From a bacterium (GTDB lineage: Bacteria > Bacillota_I > Bacilli_A > Izemoplasmatales > Izemoplasmataceae), in contig JAGYML010000005.1 of NCBI GenBank assembly GCA_018400615.1, forward strand, positions 1-45,066: a DNA stretch of 45,066 bases, written 5' to 3'. Positions within the stretch are counted from its first letter, which is position 1, and the number at the start of each line of letters is the position of its first letter. The notes beneath the pieces were generated by a model. That model was not told the origin of the DNA and did no database searches. It saw nothing but the letters and a program-made list of their open reading frames with translations. Below are positions 1 to 9,221 of this stretch, piece after piece. Position numbers and translations under genes: made by a program.

Positions 1-1
1 T

Positions 2-1186
2 AAGTTCCGCCCTTGGATATTGATTGGGTCTTTTCTTAACAGCGTTATTTTGGTGATTATTTTTATGAATCCGGATTTGCCTGCGGATTCTCTTAGGATG
101 TATGCCTTTGTGACGGTGTTCTATACTTTATGGGGGATGTCTTATACCCTCATGGATATTCCATTTTGGAGTATGATTCCTGCACTCTCTCAATCACAAA
201 AGGAACGTGAGAGTATTACAGTACTGACAAGGCTATTCACCAGCATAGGGTTTTTCATTATTTCGGCTGGGTATTTGCAACTCTCAGAGATTTTAGGCGG
301 CGGTCAGAATGTCGATGCACAGATACAGGGTTTTTTCTTTTTAGCCCTTATTGTTTCTCTGGTGTTTTTCTTCAGTGAACTGTTGTTGGCGCTCAGAGTC
401 AAGGAAAACGTGGTCCTAAAAAAGGTCAACAAAGTCAGCCTTAAAAGAATGTTCAGTCTATTAAAAGGCAATGATCAGTTACTCGTGGTGATGATTGTGG
501 TGCTCATCTCCAATTTCGTTCTCTATATCACGAGTGGGATGGCAGTCTATTATATACTCTATGATATTGGTCGGCCCGCGCTCTTTGCGATATTCATTGG
601 GATTGGGGGTGCCTTGCAGGTTATTGGGTCACTTGTCTTTCCGCTTTTAAAAAGACGGTTTAACCGCAAACAGATTTTCAATTTCTCTGTTATCTTGCAA
701 ATCAGTGGCTTTGCGTTCCTGCTTATCAACGCTTTCTTTTTCACCAATGTACTTGAAATCACTATGCTGTTTGCATTTGGTGGATTCGTATTCATTGGAC
801 AAGGCTTGCAAATGGTGCTTCAGACTGTATTGGTATCCGATACTGTGGAATATGGAGAATACCATCAAAAAGAACGTTCTGAAGCCTTGGCTTTCAGTGT
901 ACAGACCTTCATTGTAAAACTGGCGATGGGCCTTAGTCTTGGGGTTATTGGAGTCGGACTCGAAATTTTCCAATTTGTGCCAACCATAGACGGTGTACGC
1001 CAGGCACAATCAGATATCACACTGATTGGGTTGCGCATTCTGATGTTTTTGATTCCAATAATCGGCTTGATCATCTCATTGAGTGTGTTTAATAAAAAGC
1101 ATGTACTGGATGAAGAAGCTTACGCGGACATTGTGGATAAGCTAAAGGAGCGTGACCGCTATGCAGAAAACGGCCTTGAACTTTGA
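2..1186 (+). CDS. GPH-family (MelB/UidB-like) Na+/glycoside symporter, 5' truncated by the window edge
   Basis: Frame is open to base 2 (KFRPWILIGSF...); KFRPW and DIPFWSMIPALS motifs typical of the GPH family; multiple TM helices. Confidence 0.85.
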   Translation, partial: KFRPWILIGSFLNSVILVIIFMNPDLPADSLRMYAFVTVFYTLWGMSYTLMDIPFWSMIPALSQSQKERESITVLTRLFTSIGFFIISAGYLQLSEILGGGQNVDAQIQGFFFLALIVSLVFFFSELLLALRVKENVVLKKVNKVSLKRMFSLLKGNDQLLVVMIVVLISNFVLYITSGMAVYYILYDIGRPALFAIFIGIGGALQVIGSLVFPLLKRRFNRKQIFNFSVILQISGFAFLLINAFFFTNVLEITMLFAFGGFVFIGQGLQMVLQTVLVSDTVEYGEYHQKERSEALAFSVQTFIVKLAMGLSLGVIGVGLEIFQFVPTIDGVRQAQSDITLIGLRILMFLIPIIGLIISLSVFNKKHVLDEEAYADIVDKLKERDRYAENGLEL

Positions 1187-3479
1187 TTGGCACTTTAAAT
1201 CAGGCTTTGATGAGAATGATGTGGTGCACCCCATCTCTGCGCAATCAGTCAATTTGCCGCATACGGTGGAAACACTAAGCAAGAACTACTTTGATGAATC
1301 TCTGACTCAAGGGCTTTTTACTTATCAAAAAGCATTCACTTATGAGCTTGAAGAAAATCACCGTCTGTTCATTGAGTTCGAAGGTGTAATGAGTAAAGCC
1401 GATATTTATCTTAATGGTGAACATTTAAAGCACCATGTTGGAGGGTATACGGCTTTTAAAGTCGAACTTACTGACGCACTTGACAAGGAAAATCTTTTGA
1501 CGGTAAAAGTTGATTCAAGAGAAACCCCCGATCATCCACCCTTTGGAAATGTCATTGATTATCTGACGTATGGCGGCATCTACCGTGAAGTCTCCTTGAT
1601 TGAAACCAGAAGCGATGCAGTGGATTATGTATTGGTGGATGGCACTGAGAAAAACATGTCTATCCGAATGATCGTTTTGAAGCAACACAATACTTTGAAG
1701 GTTCGGTTGGATGTCTTGGATGAAACGTCTCTTGTAGAGAGTTTCAAAGCAACGATGCAAAACGATACATTAGCCATAGACGTTCCTCACAGTTTAACAC
1801 TTTGGACGCTTGAACATCCGAAGCTTTATACTTTGAAGATTTATCTGAATGGAGATTTCGCTTATGAGACCACTTTTGGTTTGCGCACTCTAAAAGTGGA
1901 TGCCCATCATTTTTATCTAAACGACGAGCCAATCTTTTTAAGAGGGTTGAACCGTCATCAATCCTATCCTTTTGTAGGGTATGCCATGCCTGCTTCAGCG
2001 CAAAGAAAAGATGCTGAGATACTCAAAGATGACCTTGGGGTAAACATCGTACGCAGTTCCCATTATCCGCCCAGTCGACATTTTCTTGATCGGTGTGATG
2101 AGATTGGCTTGCTGGTGTTCACTGAGTTGCCAGGCTGGCAACACATTGGGGATGAAACGTGGAAAGCGCAGGCGATTAAAGACCTTGAGTCACTGGCCAT
2201 TCACGATTACAACCATCCGAGTGTGGCCATCATCGGTACGCGGATAAATGAATCTCAAGACGACGCTCCCTTCTATAGACGTACCCGGGAGGCATTGAAG
2301 AACATTGATACATCGAGACCAACGGGAGGGGTACGCTTTTTTGGCAAGAGCGAATTGTATGAAGATATTTATACACTGAATGACTTCGTGCACAGGGGAA
2401 AAAACGAAGGGCTTTCCAAGAAGACGAAAATGACCAATAAAAACACCCCCTATCTTATTACCGAATACAATGGACACATGTTTCCAACAAAGGCTTTTGA
2501 TGATGAAATGAAGCGGGTTGAGCATGCCAAAAGACATTTCAAGGTATTGGACGACGCCTATCGAATGAAAGGGGTTATGGGCGCTATTGGATGGTGCATG
2601 AATGATTACAACACCCATAGTGAATTCGGCAGCAACGATCATATCTGTTACCACGGTGTACTTGATATGAACCGCCACACCAAATACGCAGCAGCAGTCT
2701 ATGCTTCTCAGAGAGACAAACCCTACATGAATGTGCTTTCCATGATGCATATTGGTGAAATACCCGGAGGGGAACTCAAAGAAGTGCTGGTCGCAACAAA
2801 CTGCGACAAGGTTGAGCTTTACAAGAATGATACGCTTATAGGAACGCACAAGCCTTCAAGAATGTATAAGCATCTTCCACATCCCCCTGTGATTATAAAC
2901 GATCTCATCGGCAATCAGATTGAGGTTCACGAGTCGTTTTCCAAAAGAGATGCTGCTCGTATAAAGGAGATTATGCTATATATGTTGCGTCATGGTTTAA
3001 AAATGCGACTCAAGCATAAACTTCAGTTTGCCTGGATTCTTTTCAAGTACAAAATGTCTTATGAGGATGCAGTGAAGCTCTATACGAAGTATGTAGGCGG
3101 CTGGGGTGAAAAAGCCACGCAATATACATTTAAAGGCTACAAGGATGGTGAGCTTGTCACAACCTGCTCAAAAGGCTCAAGCGACACCTATGGTTTGGCT
3201 TTGAGTGAAGACCAGAAGACACTGCATCATGACAAGACCTATGATGTGACACGGGTGAATATCGAACTCAAAAACAAGCATGGCGAACGGGCTTTCTATG
3301 CTCAGGAAGCCATTGAAGTGAAGACAGACGGACCTCTTGATGTGATTGGACCTGTAAAACGTCCACTTTCAGGGGGGATCGAAAGTATCTGGCTTAAAAC
3401 CTTGGGTAAAGGTAAGGCAAGTGTCACCGTGTCCAGTGAAAACTATGGCGTTCATAAGAGGGCTTTTGATATAGTGTGA
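1161..3479 (+). CDS. Glycoside hydrolase family 2 (beta-galactosidase/beta-glucuronidase-like)
   Basis: NHPSVAIIGTRINES acid/base region and LITEYNGH nucleophile region; AAGGAG SD upstream of ATG 1161 (ORF track uses GTG 1152). Overlaps the symporter gene end. Confidence 0.85.
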   Translation: MQKTALNFDWHFKSGFDENDVVHPISAQSVNLPHTVETLSKNYFDESLTQGLFTYQKAFTYELEENHRLFIEFEGVMSKADIYLNGEHLKHHVGGYTAFKVELTDALDKENLLTVKVDSRETPDHPPFGNVIDYLTYGGIYREVSLIETRSDAVDYVLVDGTEKNMSIRMIVLKQHNTLKVRLDVLDETSLVESFKATMQNDTLAIDVPHSLTLWTLEHPKLYTLKIYLNGDFAYETTFGLRTLKVDAHHFYLNDEPIFLRGLNRHQSYPFVGYAMPASAQRKDAEILKDDLGVNIVRSSHYPPSRHFLDRCDEIGLLVFTELPGWQHIGDETWKAQAIKDLESLAIHDYNHPSVAIIGTRINESQDDAPFYRRTREALKNIDTSRPTGGVRFFGKSELYEDIYTLNDFVHRGKNEGLSKKTKMTNKNTPYLITEYNGHMFPTKAFDDEMKRVEHAKRHFKVLDDAYRMKGVMGAIGWCMNDYNTHSEFGSNDHICYHGVLDMNRHTKYAAAVYASQRDKPYMNVLSMMHIGEIPGGELKEVLVATNCDKVELYKNDTLIGTHKPSRMYKHLPHPPVIINDLIGNQIEVHESFSKRDAARIKEIMLYMLRHGLKMRLKHKLQFAWILFKYKMSYEDAVKLYTKYVGGWGEKATQYTFKGYKDGELVTTCSKGSSDTYGLALSEDQKTLHHDKTYDVTRVNIELKNKHGERAFYAQEAIEVKTDGPLDVIGPVKRPLSGGIESIWLKTLGKGKASVTVSSENYGVHKRAFDIV

Positions 3480-3563
3480 ATAGATAATTAGCCCCTCAAA
3501 ATAAGGATTTCCAATCTATAATATTTTTTAGGACAATCGTTAGTTTACAATAAAAAAATGCAA

Positions 3564-3596
3564 ATAAAAAACCCAATCAAGTATTGGGTTTTTTTA
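3564..3596. terminator. Bidirectional rho-independent terminator between convergent genes
   Basis: AACCCAAT-CAAGT-ATTGGGTT stem flanked by A and T tracts. Confidence 0.85.
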
Positions 3597-3609
3597 AAAT
3601 TTCATTGAA

Positions 3610-4722
3610 TTATTCAGTGAGGCTTTTCTTTTGTTTTTCTTTATTTGAATACATTGAGGACTCTGCCTGTTCCAGCAACGAGTAGATATTCTGATCAACG
3701 GAGTGTTTGAAAGAGGCCCCTACAGCGAAGTCCATTTCAATATCACCGATGGTATTGCTCCTGCCATAATCAATAATGGCATTCTTGTAATGGTGGGTTT
3801 GTTCAAGTGTTGAATTGTAAAAAATCACGATGAATTCATCCCCGCCAAAACGGCATATTACCCCTTTGTCCTTGACCAGGGTTTCCAAAATACGTGTAAC
3901 CTCAACCAATATGTCATCCCCTTTGCGATGACCTAAGGTGTCATTGACCTGTTTAAAATTATTTAAATCTATAAACAGCAATCCGATATGAATCAAATTA
4001 TCAGATTCTATTTGATCAAAAGCTTCATTCATGAATAAACGGTTGTGTATATCCGTCAAGGGATCATGATAAACCATGTATTCCAATTTGTTTTGCAAAG
4101 TTAGGAAGTCCTCTTTTTGAGTTTGAAAATGAACTTGAATTAAGGACATCCCCATAAACAATCCTAGCATGCCAAGGATGATGTAGCCCCAGGGTAAAAC
4201 CCATGACTGGGTTGCCAAGAAAGGGTAAAAGAATGAAACAATGGCAAAGACAATGATGGTTGAGCCTGTCACTTTGCTCAATATATCCTCTTTTTTGAAA
4301 AACTCAAGTCCGCCAATTAACAAAAACATAGAGGCAGTAATGAAGGCCAGCACAATAGACCAGGCGACCCAATAAGTCAAAATAGTCAACAACCCAATTG
4401 TAAAATAAGCCAACACCAAAACGAATTTAGTAAAGCGCGGTCTGTTAAATTCTAAAAACAGGGCACTTGCCGATAAAAACAGATAACTGTAACTGACAAT
4501 GAGTAATGAATAGAGTCCAAATAATAACGCTATGTCAAAATACAATGCAAAAAACAAGAATTCATAGGCAAAAGATAGCATTAGCCACGCCAATACAAAC
4601 TTTTTCAAGTACAGTTGCTTATTCAAAAAGTACAAGTAATAGAAGAATACCGTTAAAAAGAACGCACCCGAAAAATAAGCGATGGTAATTCCGATTAACA
4701 TTTCCAAACCATTCTCTAACAT
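3610..4722 (-). CDS. Membrane-anchored GGDEF diguanylate cyclase
   Basis: Multi-TM N-terminus; C-terminal DPLTDIHNR, NDTLGHRKGDDIL and RFGGDEFIVIF motifs. Confidence 0.9.
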   Translation of the reverse strand: MLENGLEMLIGITIAYFSGAFFLTVFFYYLYFLNKQLYLKKFVLAWLMLSFAYEFLFFALYFDIALLFGLYSLLIVSYSYLFLSASALFLEFNRPRFTKFVLVLAYFTIGLLTILTYWVAWSIVLAFITASMFLLIGGLEFFKKEDILSKVTGSTIIVFAIVSFFYPFLATQSWVLPWGYIILGMLGLFMGMSLIQVHFQTQKEDFLTLQNKLEYMVYHDPLTDIHNRLFMNEAFDQIESDNLIHIGLLFIDLNNFKQVNDTLGHRKGDDILVEVTRILETLVKDKGVICRFGGDEFIVIFYNSTLEQTHHYKNAIIDYGRSNTIGDIEMDFAVGASFKHSVDQNIYSLLEQAESSMYSNKEKQKKSLTE

Positions 4723-4944
4723 TGTTAGCCCTCCCTTTGGGAGTTACCTGTGATTTTAGTATACCATACTTATTTATAAGTTAGAGTCCTTTAATTAAAG
4801 ACACTGAATGAATCAAATAAAAAACTGAACTGTAAAATTCTGAGTGTTCGCAATAGAAGGAGTCTTTTCAAGCCAAAATCAGACGCTTATGAAGCATGTA
4901 AATCAAGCCATGGTATAATAAAATATATCGTTAGGAGGCGTTTG

Positions 4945-5481
4945 ATGCACTATTTCATTGCACTGGATTTTGATGAAGAATCATGTGAGACAATTCACAG
5001 TTATGCAGCCTTGTTAAAATCTCAAGCCAAAAAGGCCAGGTGTGTAAGAAAACCTCAAATCCATCTCACACTGTCGTTTTTGGGTAAGCTTGAAAACAAT
5101 GAATTAAACAAGGTAAAAAGAATTGTAAAAGGAATTGAACAGTCTGATTTTGTGTTGGAATTCAACCATGTATCTTTTTTTGAGCCCCGTAAAGGAGGGG
5201 TGATTGTATGGGTCGGCCCTACTGAAAATACCGCACTCAAGCATCTTCATGCGTATTTGACAAAGGCATTGAAGAACGCAAATTTAACAGTTGATGACAG
5301 ACCTTTCATACCCCATGTGACATTGGCTAGAGATGTTCGAATCAGTCAGGAAAGGTTCCTCGATTTCAAAAATTCTTTCAAGCCCTTTACCTTGTCGGTT
5401 AACTCAATGAGTCTTGTGTGTTCGTCTTTTAAAGAGGGTCAAGTCACTCATACACCAGTGGTCAGGATACCTTTGAAATAA
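4945..5481 (+). CDS. thpR: RNA 2',3'-cyclic phosphodiesterase (2H/LigT family)
   Basis: Two HxT motifs (HLTLSFLG, HVTLAR); about 178 aa; GGAGG SD before ATG 4945. Confidence 0.85.
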   Translation: MHYFIALDFDEESCETIHSYAALLKSQAKKARCVRKPQIHLTLSFLGKLENNELNKVKRIVKGIEQSDFVLEFNHVSFFEPRKGGVIVWVGPTENTALKHLHAYLTKALKNANLTVDDRPFIPHVTLARDVRISQERFLDFKNSFKPFTLSVNSMSLVCSSFKEGQVTHTPVVRIPLK

Positions 5482-5560
5482 GCACGTAAAACAATACGAC
5501 CGGTTAACTATTTTTCTTCTGATTTACCAAATGCTTATTTTTTTCAATATTTATCTATGC

Positions 5561-5583
5561 TATAATAACACCGAAAACGTTTT
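5561..5583 (+). promoter_or_regulatory. -10 box and LacI-type operator upstream of the GH3 gene
   Basis: TATAAT 5561-5566 followed by the perfect palindrome AAAACGTTTT (5574-5583). Confidence 0.6.
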
Positions 5584-5606
5584 AGTGATGAATCGGAGGA
5601 GATAGG

Positions 5607-7811
5607 ATGAAGAAGATACCATTGAATGAAAAGATCAAATTGACCAGTGGGCAAGCCAACTGGCATTTTTTTGAAAGTGATAATATTGACGGGCGAAAAA
5701 TCAATGTGGCAGATGGACCACACGGGGTAAGAGTGTATGGAAAACCTGTTGAAGGTGGCGACTTTTTAAGCAAACGTTATTTGGAACCTACCACCTTGTT
5801 TCCATGTGCTTCCGCAATGGCCTCGACTTGGAACAAAACCCTGATTGAAGAAGTAGGACGCTCAATCGGAAGGGAATGCCGCCACCATCGAGTAGATGTG
5901 TTGTTGGGCCCAGGCATGAACTTGAAACGCAGTCCACTTGGTGGACGCAATTTCGAGTATTACAGTGAAGACCCTTATCTTACGAGTGAGATGGGGCAGG
6001 GTTTTGTAAAAGGTGTTCAATCGGAAAACGTAGGGGCTTGCATAAAACACTACGGTTTGAATGAGCAAGAAACCATGCGCCGGTTTGTGGATGTAAAGGT
6101 TGATGAGCGGACCATGCATGAGCTGTACCTTTATCCCTTTTACAAAGTCATCAGGAAAGTCAATCCATGGATGATCATGAGCAGCTACAACAAACTAATG
6201 GGGGAGTATGCTTCTGAATCTTCCTATTTGCTTCAGGACATACTTCGCAGGCAGTGGGCATACGACGGTGTGGTTGTCTCTGACTGGGGAGCCGTACAAG
6301 ACAAAGTGAAGTCAATCAAGAATGGCATGAACATAGAAATGCCTGGCCCCTCTTCTTTTGAAGAGGACGTGAAGGAAGCCTTGAACAACGGAACCCTGAG
6401 TGAAAGGGAACTGGATGACAGTCTTAAACCTTTGTTTGATTTGCACGAAAAGGTCAAACCGATTGAAAAACTTGAGACCATTGATCTTGAGAAGCATCAT
6501 GAAGTGGCAAGGAAAGTCGCAAGTGAAGCCATCGTATTGCTTGAAAACGATGGCATTCTCCCCATAAACGATCCATCATTGGAAGTCGGTATCATCGGCC
6601 AGTTTGCGAAAGAACCAAGAACCAATGGCGGTGGGAGTGCCACAGTAAAACCTTACATTCAGGAAATCCCTTATGATGAATTCTCCAAGGTATTCAAAAA
6701 TACCGCTTATGCAAAAGGGTATCAGGAAAATGATACTTCAGAAGCGCTGTTGAATGAAGCTGTACGTGTTGCAAGAGAAAGTGAACTTGTTTTTTTCTTT
6801 ACTGGAACTACAGAAATTATAGAAACCGAGGGCAAAGACCGTGACCATATGGGCTTGCCTAAAGGTCACTTGGAAGTATTTGAGGCAATCCGAAAGGTCA
6901 ATGAAAACATCGTTGTCATTTTAAGTAATGGAAGTGCACTTGACTTGCGTGGCATCATTCCAAATAGCCGTGCCATACTTGAAACTTGGTTTTTGGGAGG
7001 AGCTGCCGCGAAAGCTACTGTAGACATAGTGACGGGGAAGATAAGTCCGAGTGGTAGATTGCAAGAGACATTCCCTTTAAAACTTGAACATACGCCACAT
7101 TATGCTACATTTCCCCCCATGGTGAGTGTCGATTATCACCATGACCTTATCATGAATGGTTACCGTTATTATGATACGCATGAGTATGATGTGCTTTATC
7201 CATTTGGCTATGGCTTGGGTTATGCAACTATCATCTATAAGGCTATTAAATGGTCAGTGGACACTTCAAACGAATCAGCATTCGTAAAAATAGAGGCAAC
7301 CCTGGAAAATGCTAGTAATATAGATACCTATGAAACTCTACAGGTCTATATCGGCGCTTCCATCCAACAAGTGGTTAAACCGAAAAAGGAATTAAAAGGT
7401 TTTGAAAAGGTATGGCTGCCAGCGAAAAAAACAAAAACCGTACACATCACGCTACCTCTTGAATCATTTGAAACATACAGTGAAACACACCATGGATTTG
7501 TGGTGTATAATGGAAACTATGAAATTAGTGTAGGGCGTCACAGTCGTGCAATCCATGATACATTTGAAGTGAAGATTGAGGATCACACCAATTATGCACC
7601 CTGCATAACCTTTGAGTACCCTGTTAAATTTCTTGAGCTTTATTATCCAAAATGGTACACATTCCTAGAAGATAATTTCAGAAAGCTCTGGTGGCATGAA
7701 AAAGAAGAACCTATATGGAGAATGCTAGATCGTTACAAACGGCATCAAAATGTTGATGAGAAAACTATGGAAACCCTGATCAAGCAAATAAAAGCAGATA
7801 TAGAAGTTTAG
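5607..7811 (+). CDS. Glycoside hydrolase family 3 beta-glucosidase
   Basis: GPGMNLKRSPLGGRNFEYYSEDPYL and VVVSDWGAV motifs; C-terminal fibronectin-III-like region. Confidence 0.9.
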   Translation: MKKIPLNEKIKLTSGQANWHFFESDNIDGRKINVADGPHGVRVYGKPVEGGDFLSKRYLEPTTLFPCASAMASTWNKTLIEEVGRSIGRECRHHRVDVLLGPGMNLKRSPLGGRNFEYYSEDPYLTSEMGQGFVKGVQSENVGACIKHYGLNEQETMRRFVDVKVDERTMHELYLYPFYKVIRKVNPWMIMSSYNKLMGEYASESSYLLQDILRRQWAYDGVVVSDWGAVQDKVKSIKNGMNIEMPGPSSFEEDVKEALNNGTLSERELDDSLKPLFDLHEKVKPIEKLETIDLEKHHEVARKVASEAIVLLENDGILPINDPSLEVGIIGQFAKEPRTNGGGSATVKPYIQEIPYDEFSKVFKNTAYAKGYQENDTSEALLNEAVRVARESELVFFFTGTTEIIETEGKDRDHMGLPKGHLEVFEAIRKVNENIVVILSNGSALDLRGIIPNSRAILETWFLGGAAAKATVDIVTGKISPSGRLQETFPLKLEHTPHYATFPPMVSVDYHHDLIMNGYRYYDTHEYDVLYPFGYGLGYATIIYKAIKWSVDTSNESAFVKIEATLENASNIDTYETLQVYIGASIQQVVKPKKELKGFEKVWLPAKKTKTVHITLPLESFETYSETHHGFVVYNGNYEISVGRHSRAIHDTFEVKIEDHTNYAPCITFEYPVKFLELYYPKWYTFLEDNFRKLWWHEKEEPIWRMLDRYKRHQNVDEKTMETLIKQIKADIEV

Positions 7812-7833
7812 TGTTTTTTTACAATTTATCAGC

Positions 7834-7867
7834 AAGTGGGACAGGTACACTCCGGTCCCACTTTTTT
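7834..7867 (+). terminator. Rho-independent terminator after GH3
   Basis: AAGTGGGAC...GTCCCACTT followed by a T run. Confidence 0.8.
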
Positions 7868-8056
7868 GGTTCAGGGATTGTCCATGTTTTGGCCTCAAAA
7901 CAAACCTTGCAATCTGCTAGCCTTTAGCAGGGGGTTTTAATTCATGTGTCCATGTTGGATGAGGATTATTGACTTGCAAAGCGCGCTTTTAGCTGGAATA
8001 GGGGGATGCGATTTCCATAGAATTGTGGTATAATATACAGGATTTGGAGGTCTATT

Positions 8057-9076
8057 ATGGGAAAAACAATCTACGATATTGCCAAAGAACTAAACGTTGC
8101 ACCATCTACGGTTTCCAAGGCATTGAACGATCGAAGTGGCATCAGTGACAGAATGCGAAAAAAAATACAAAAATATGCCGATGAAGTACGGTATTATGCC
8201 AATTCAAATGCATCCAAACTGAAAACGAAAAAAAGCTATTCGATTGGTGTCATTTATTCCGAAGATTTGGATATAGGACTTGAACATTACTTCTTCTCAA
8301 GCATCCTTCAAAGCTTTAAGACTTACGCGGAATCCAAAGGCTATGAAATCACATTTGTGATTACGAACCTCGGAAACCGGAAAATAAGCTACCTCGATTT
8401 CTGCAGACAAAAAAACATTGACGGTGTTTACATCGTCACAAGTGTACCAGGCGACCCTCACCTCGCTGAACTCGTCGAATCCGATGTGGCCTGCGTAACC
8501 ACGGATATCTATTACGAAAATCTCTTTACAGTCATCAGTGACAATATCGAGGGGTCTAAAAAAGCCGTTGATTATCTTCATCAAGTGGGACATAAATCCA
8601 TTGGTATAGTGACAGAATCCCATTATTCTCCCGCGGCACGCGAGAGACTTGAAGGCTATAAAGAAGCCATGAATAAACACGGTCTTACAATAAATGATAA
8701 CTATATTATTGAATCGGCATTTTATTCGTTCGCAAGCGGATATGAAGCCGGCAAAAGGTTTTTGAACCTGAAAGATAGACCTACAGCCATGTTCATCGTG
8801 GCTGATATTGTCGCAATGGGCTTTATCAAGGCACTTAAGGATGAAGGTCTCAAAGTCCCTGAAGACGTATCGGTTATCGGCTTTGATGATATCCCCTTTT
8901 CAGAACATTTCGAACCCCGCCTTACCACTGTGAGTCAGGATACGAAAACTCTTGGTGAAAAAGCAGCCGATAAATTGATTCAATTGATGAATGAAAAAGA
9001 GGATCAGCGAACCGGAGTTGAAAAAATTCCTGTGGATTTAATCGTTCGCGATTCGGTAGAAAGTCCCAAACGGTAG
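8057..9076 (+). CDS. LacI-family transcriptional regulator
   Basis: N-terminal TIYDIAKELNVAPSTVSKALNDRSGIS HTH; periplasmic-binding-like sugar domain with DVSVIGFDDIPFSEHFEPRLTTV. Confidence 0.95.
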   Translation: MGKTIYDIAKELNVAPSTVSKALNDRSGISDRMRKKIQKYADEVRYYANSNASKLKTKKSYSIGVIYSEDLDIGLEHYFFSSILQSFKTYAESKGYEITFVITNLGNRKISYLDFCRQKNIDGVYIVTSVPGDPHLAELVESDVACVTTDIYYENLFTVISDNIEGSKKAVDYLHQVGHKSIGIVTESHYSPAARERLEGYKEAMNKHGLTINDNYIIESAFYSFASGYEAGKRFLNLKDRPTAMFIVADIVAMGFIKALKDEGLKVPEDVSVIGFDDIPFSEHFEPRLTTVSQDTKTLGEKAADKLIQLMNEKEDQRTGVEKIPVDLIVRDSVESPKR

Positions 9077-9095
9077 CCATGGCTACCGTTTTTTT
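9068..9095 (+). terminator. Rho-independent terminator overlapping the lacI-type stop codon
   Basis: Perfect AACGGTAGCCATGGCTACCGTT inverted repeat then T run. Confidence 0.85.
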
Positions 9096-9122
9096 AATGC
9101 AAAAAGAAAAATAAATTAGTCC

Positions 9123-9151
9123 TTTACGGAAACCGGTTTTTGTATTATAAT
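9123..9151 (+). promoter_or_regulatory. Promoter with LacI-type operator in the spacer, upstream of the GH94-type gene
   Basis: TTTACG-N17-TATAAT; palindrome AAACCGGTTT at 9130-9139. Confidence 0.65.
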
Positions 9152-9221
9152 GGCTTTATGTTAAGGCTTGCATACAAATGTGTTTTTTACAGTCATTTCA
9201 AACGGAACGGAGTTAAAAATT

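Noticed and set aside
2190-2849. 219 aa minus-strand ORF antisense to GH2
   Set aside because: Fully inside a well-supported GH2 gene, no recognisable motif or SD; shadow ORF.
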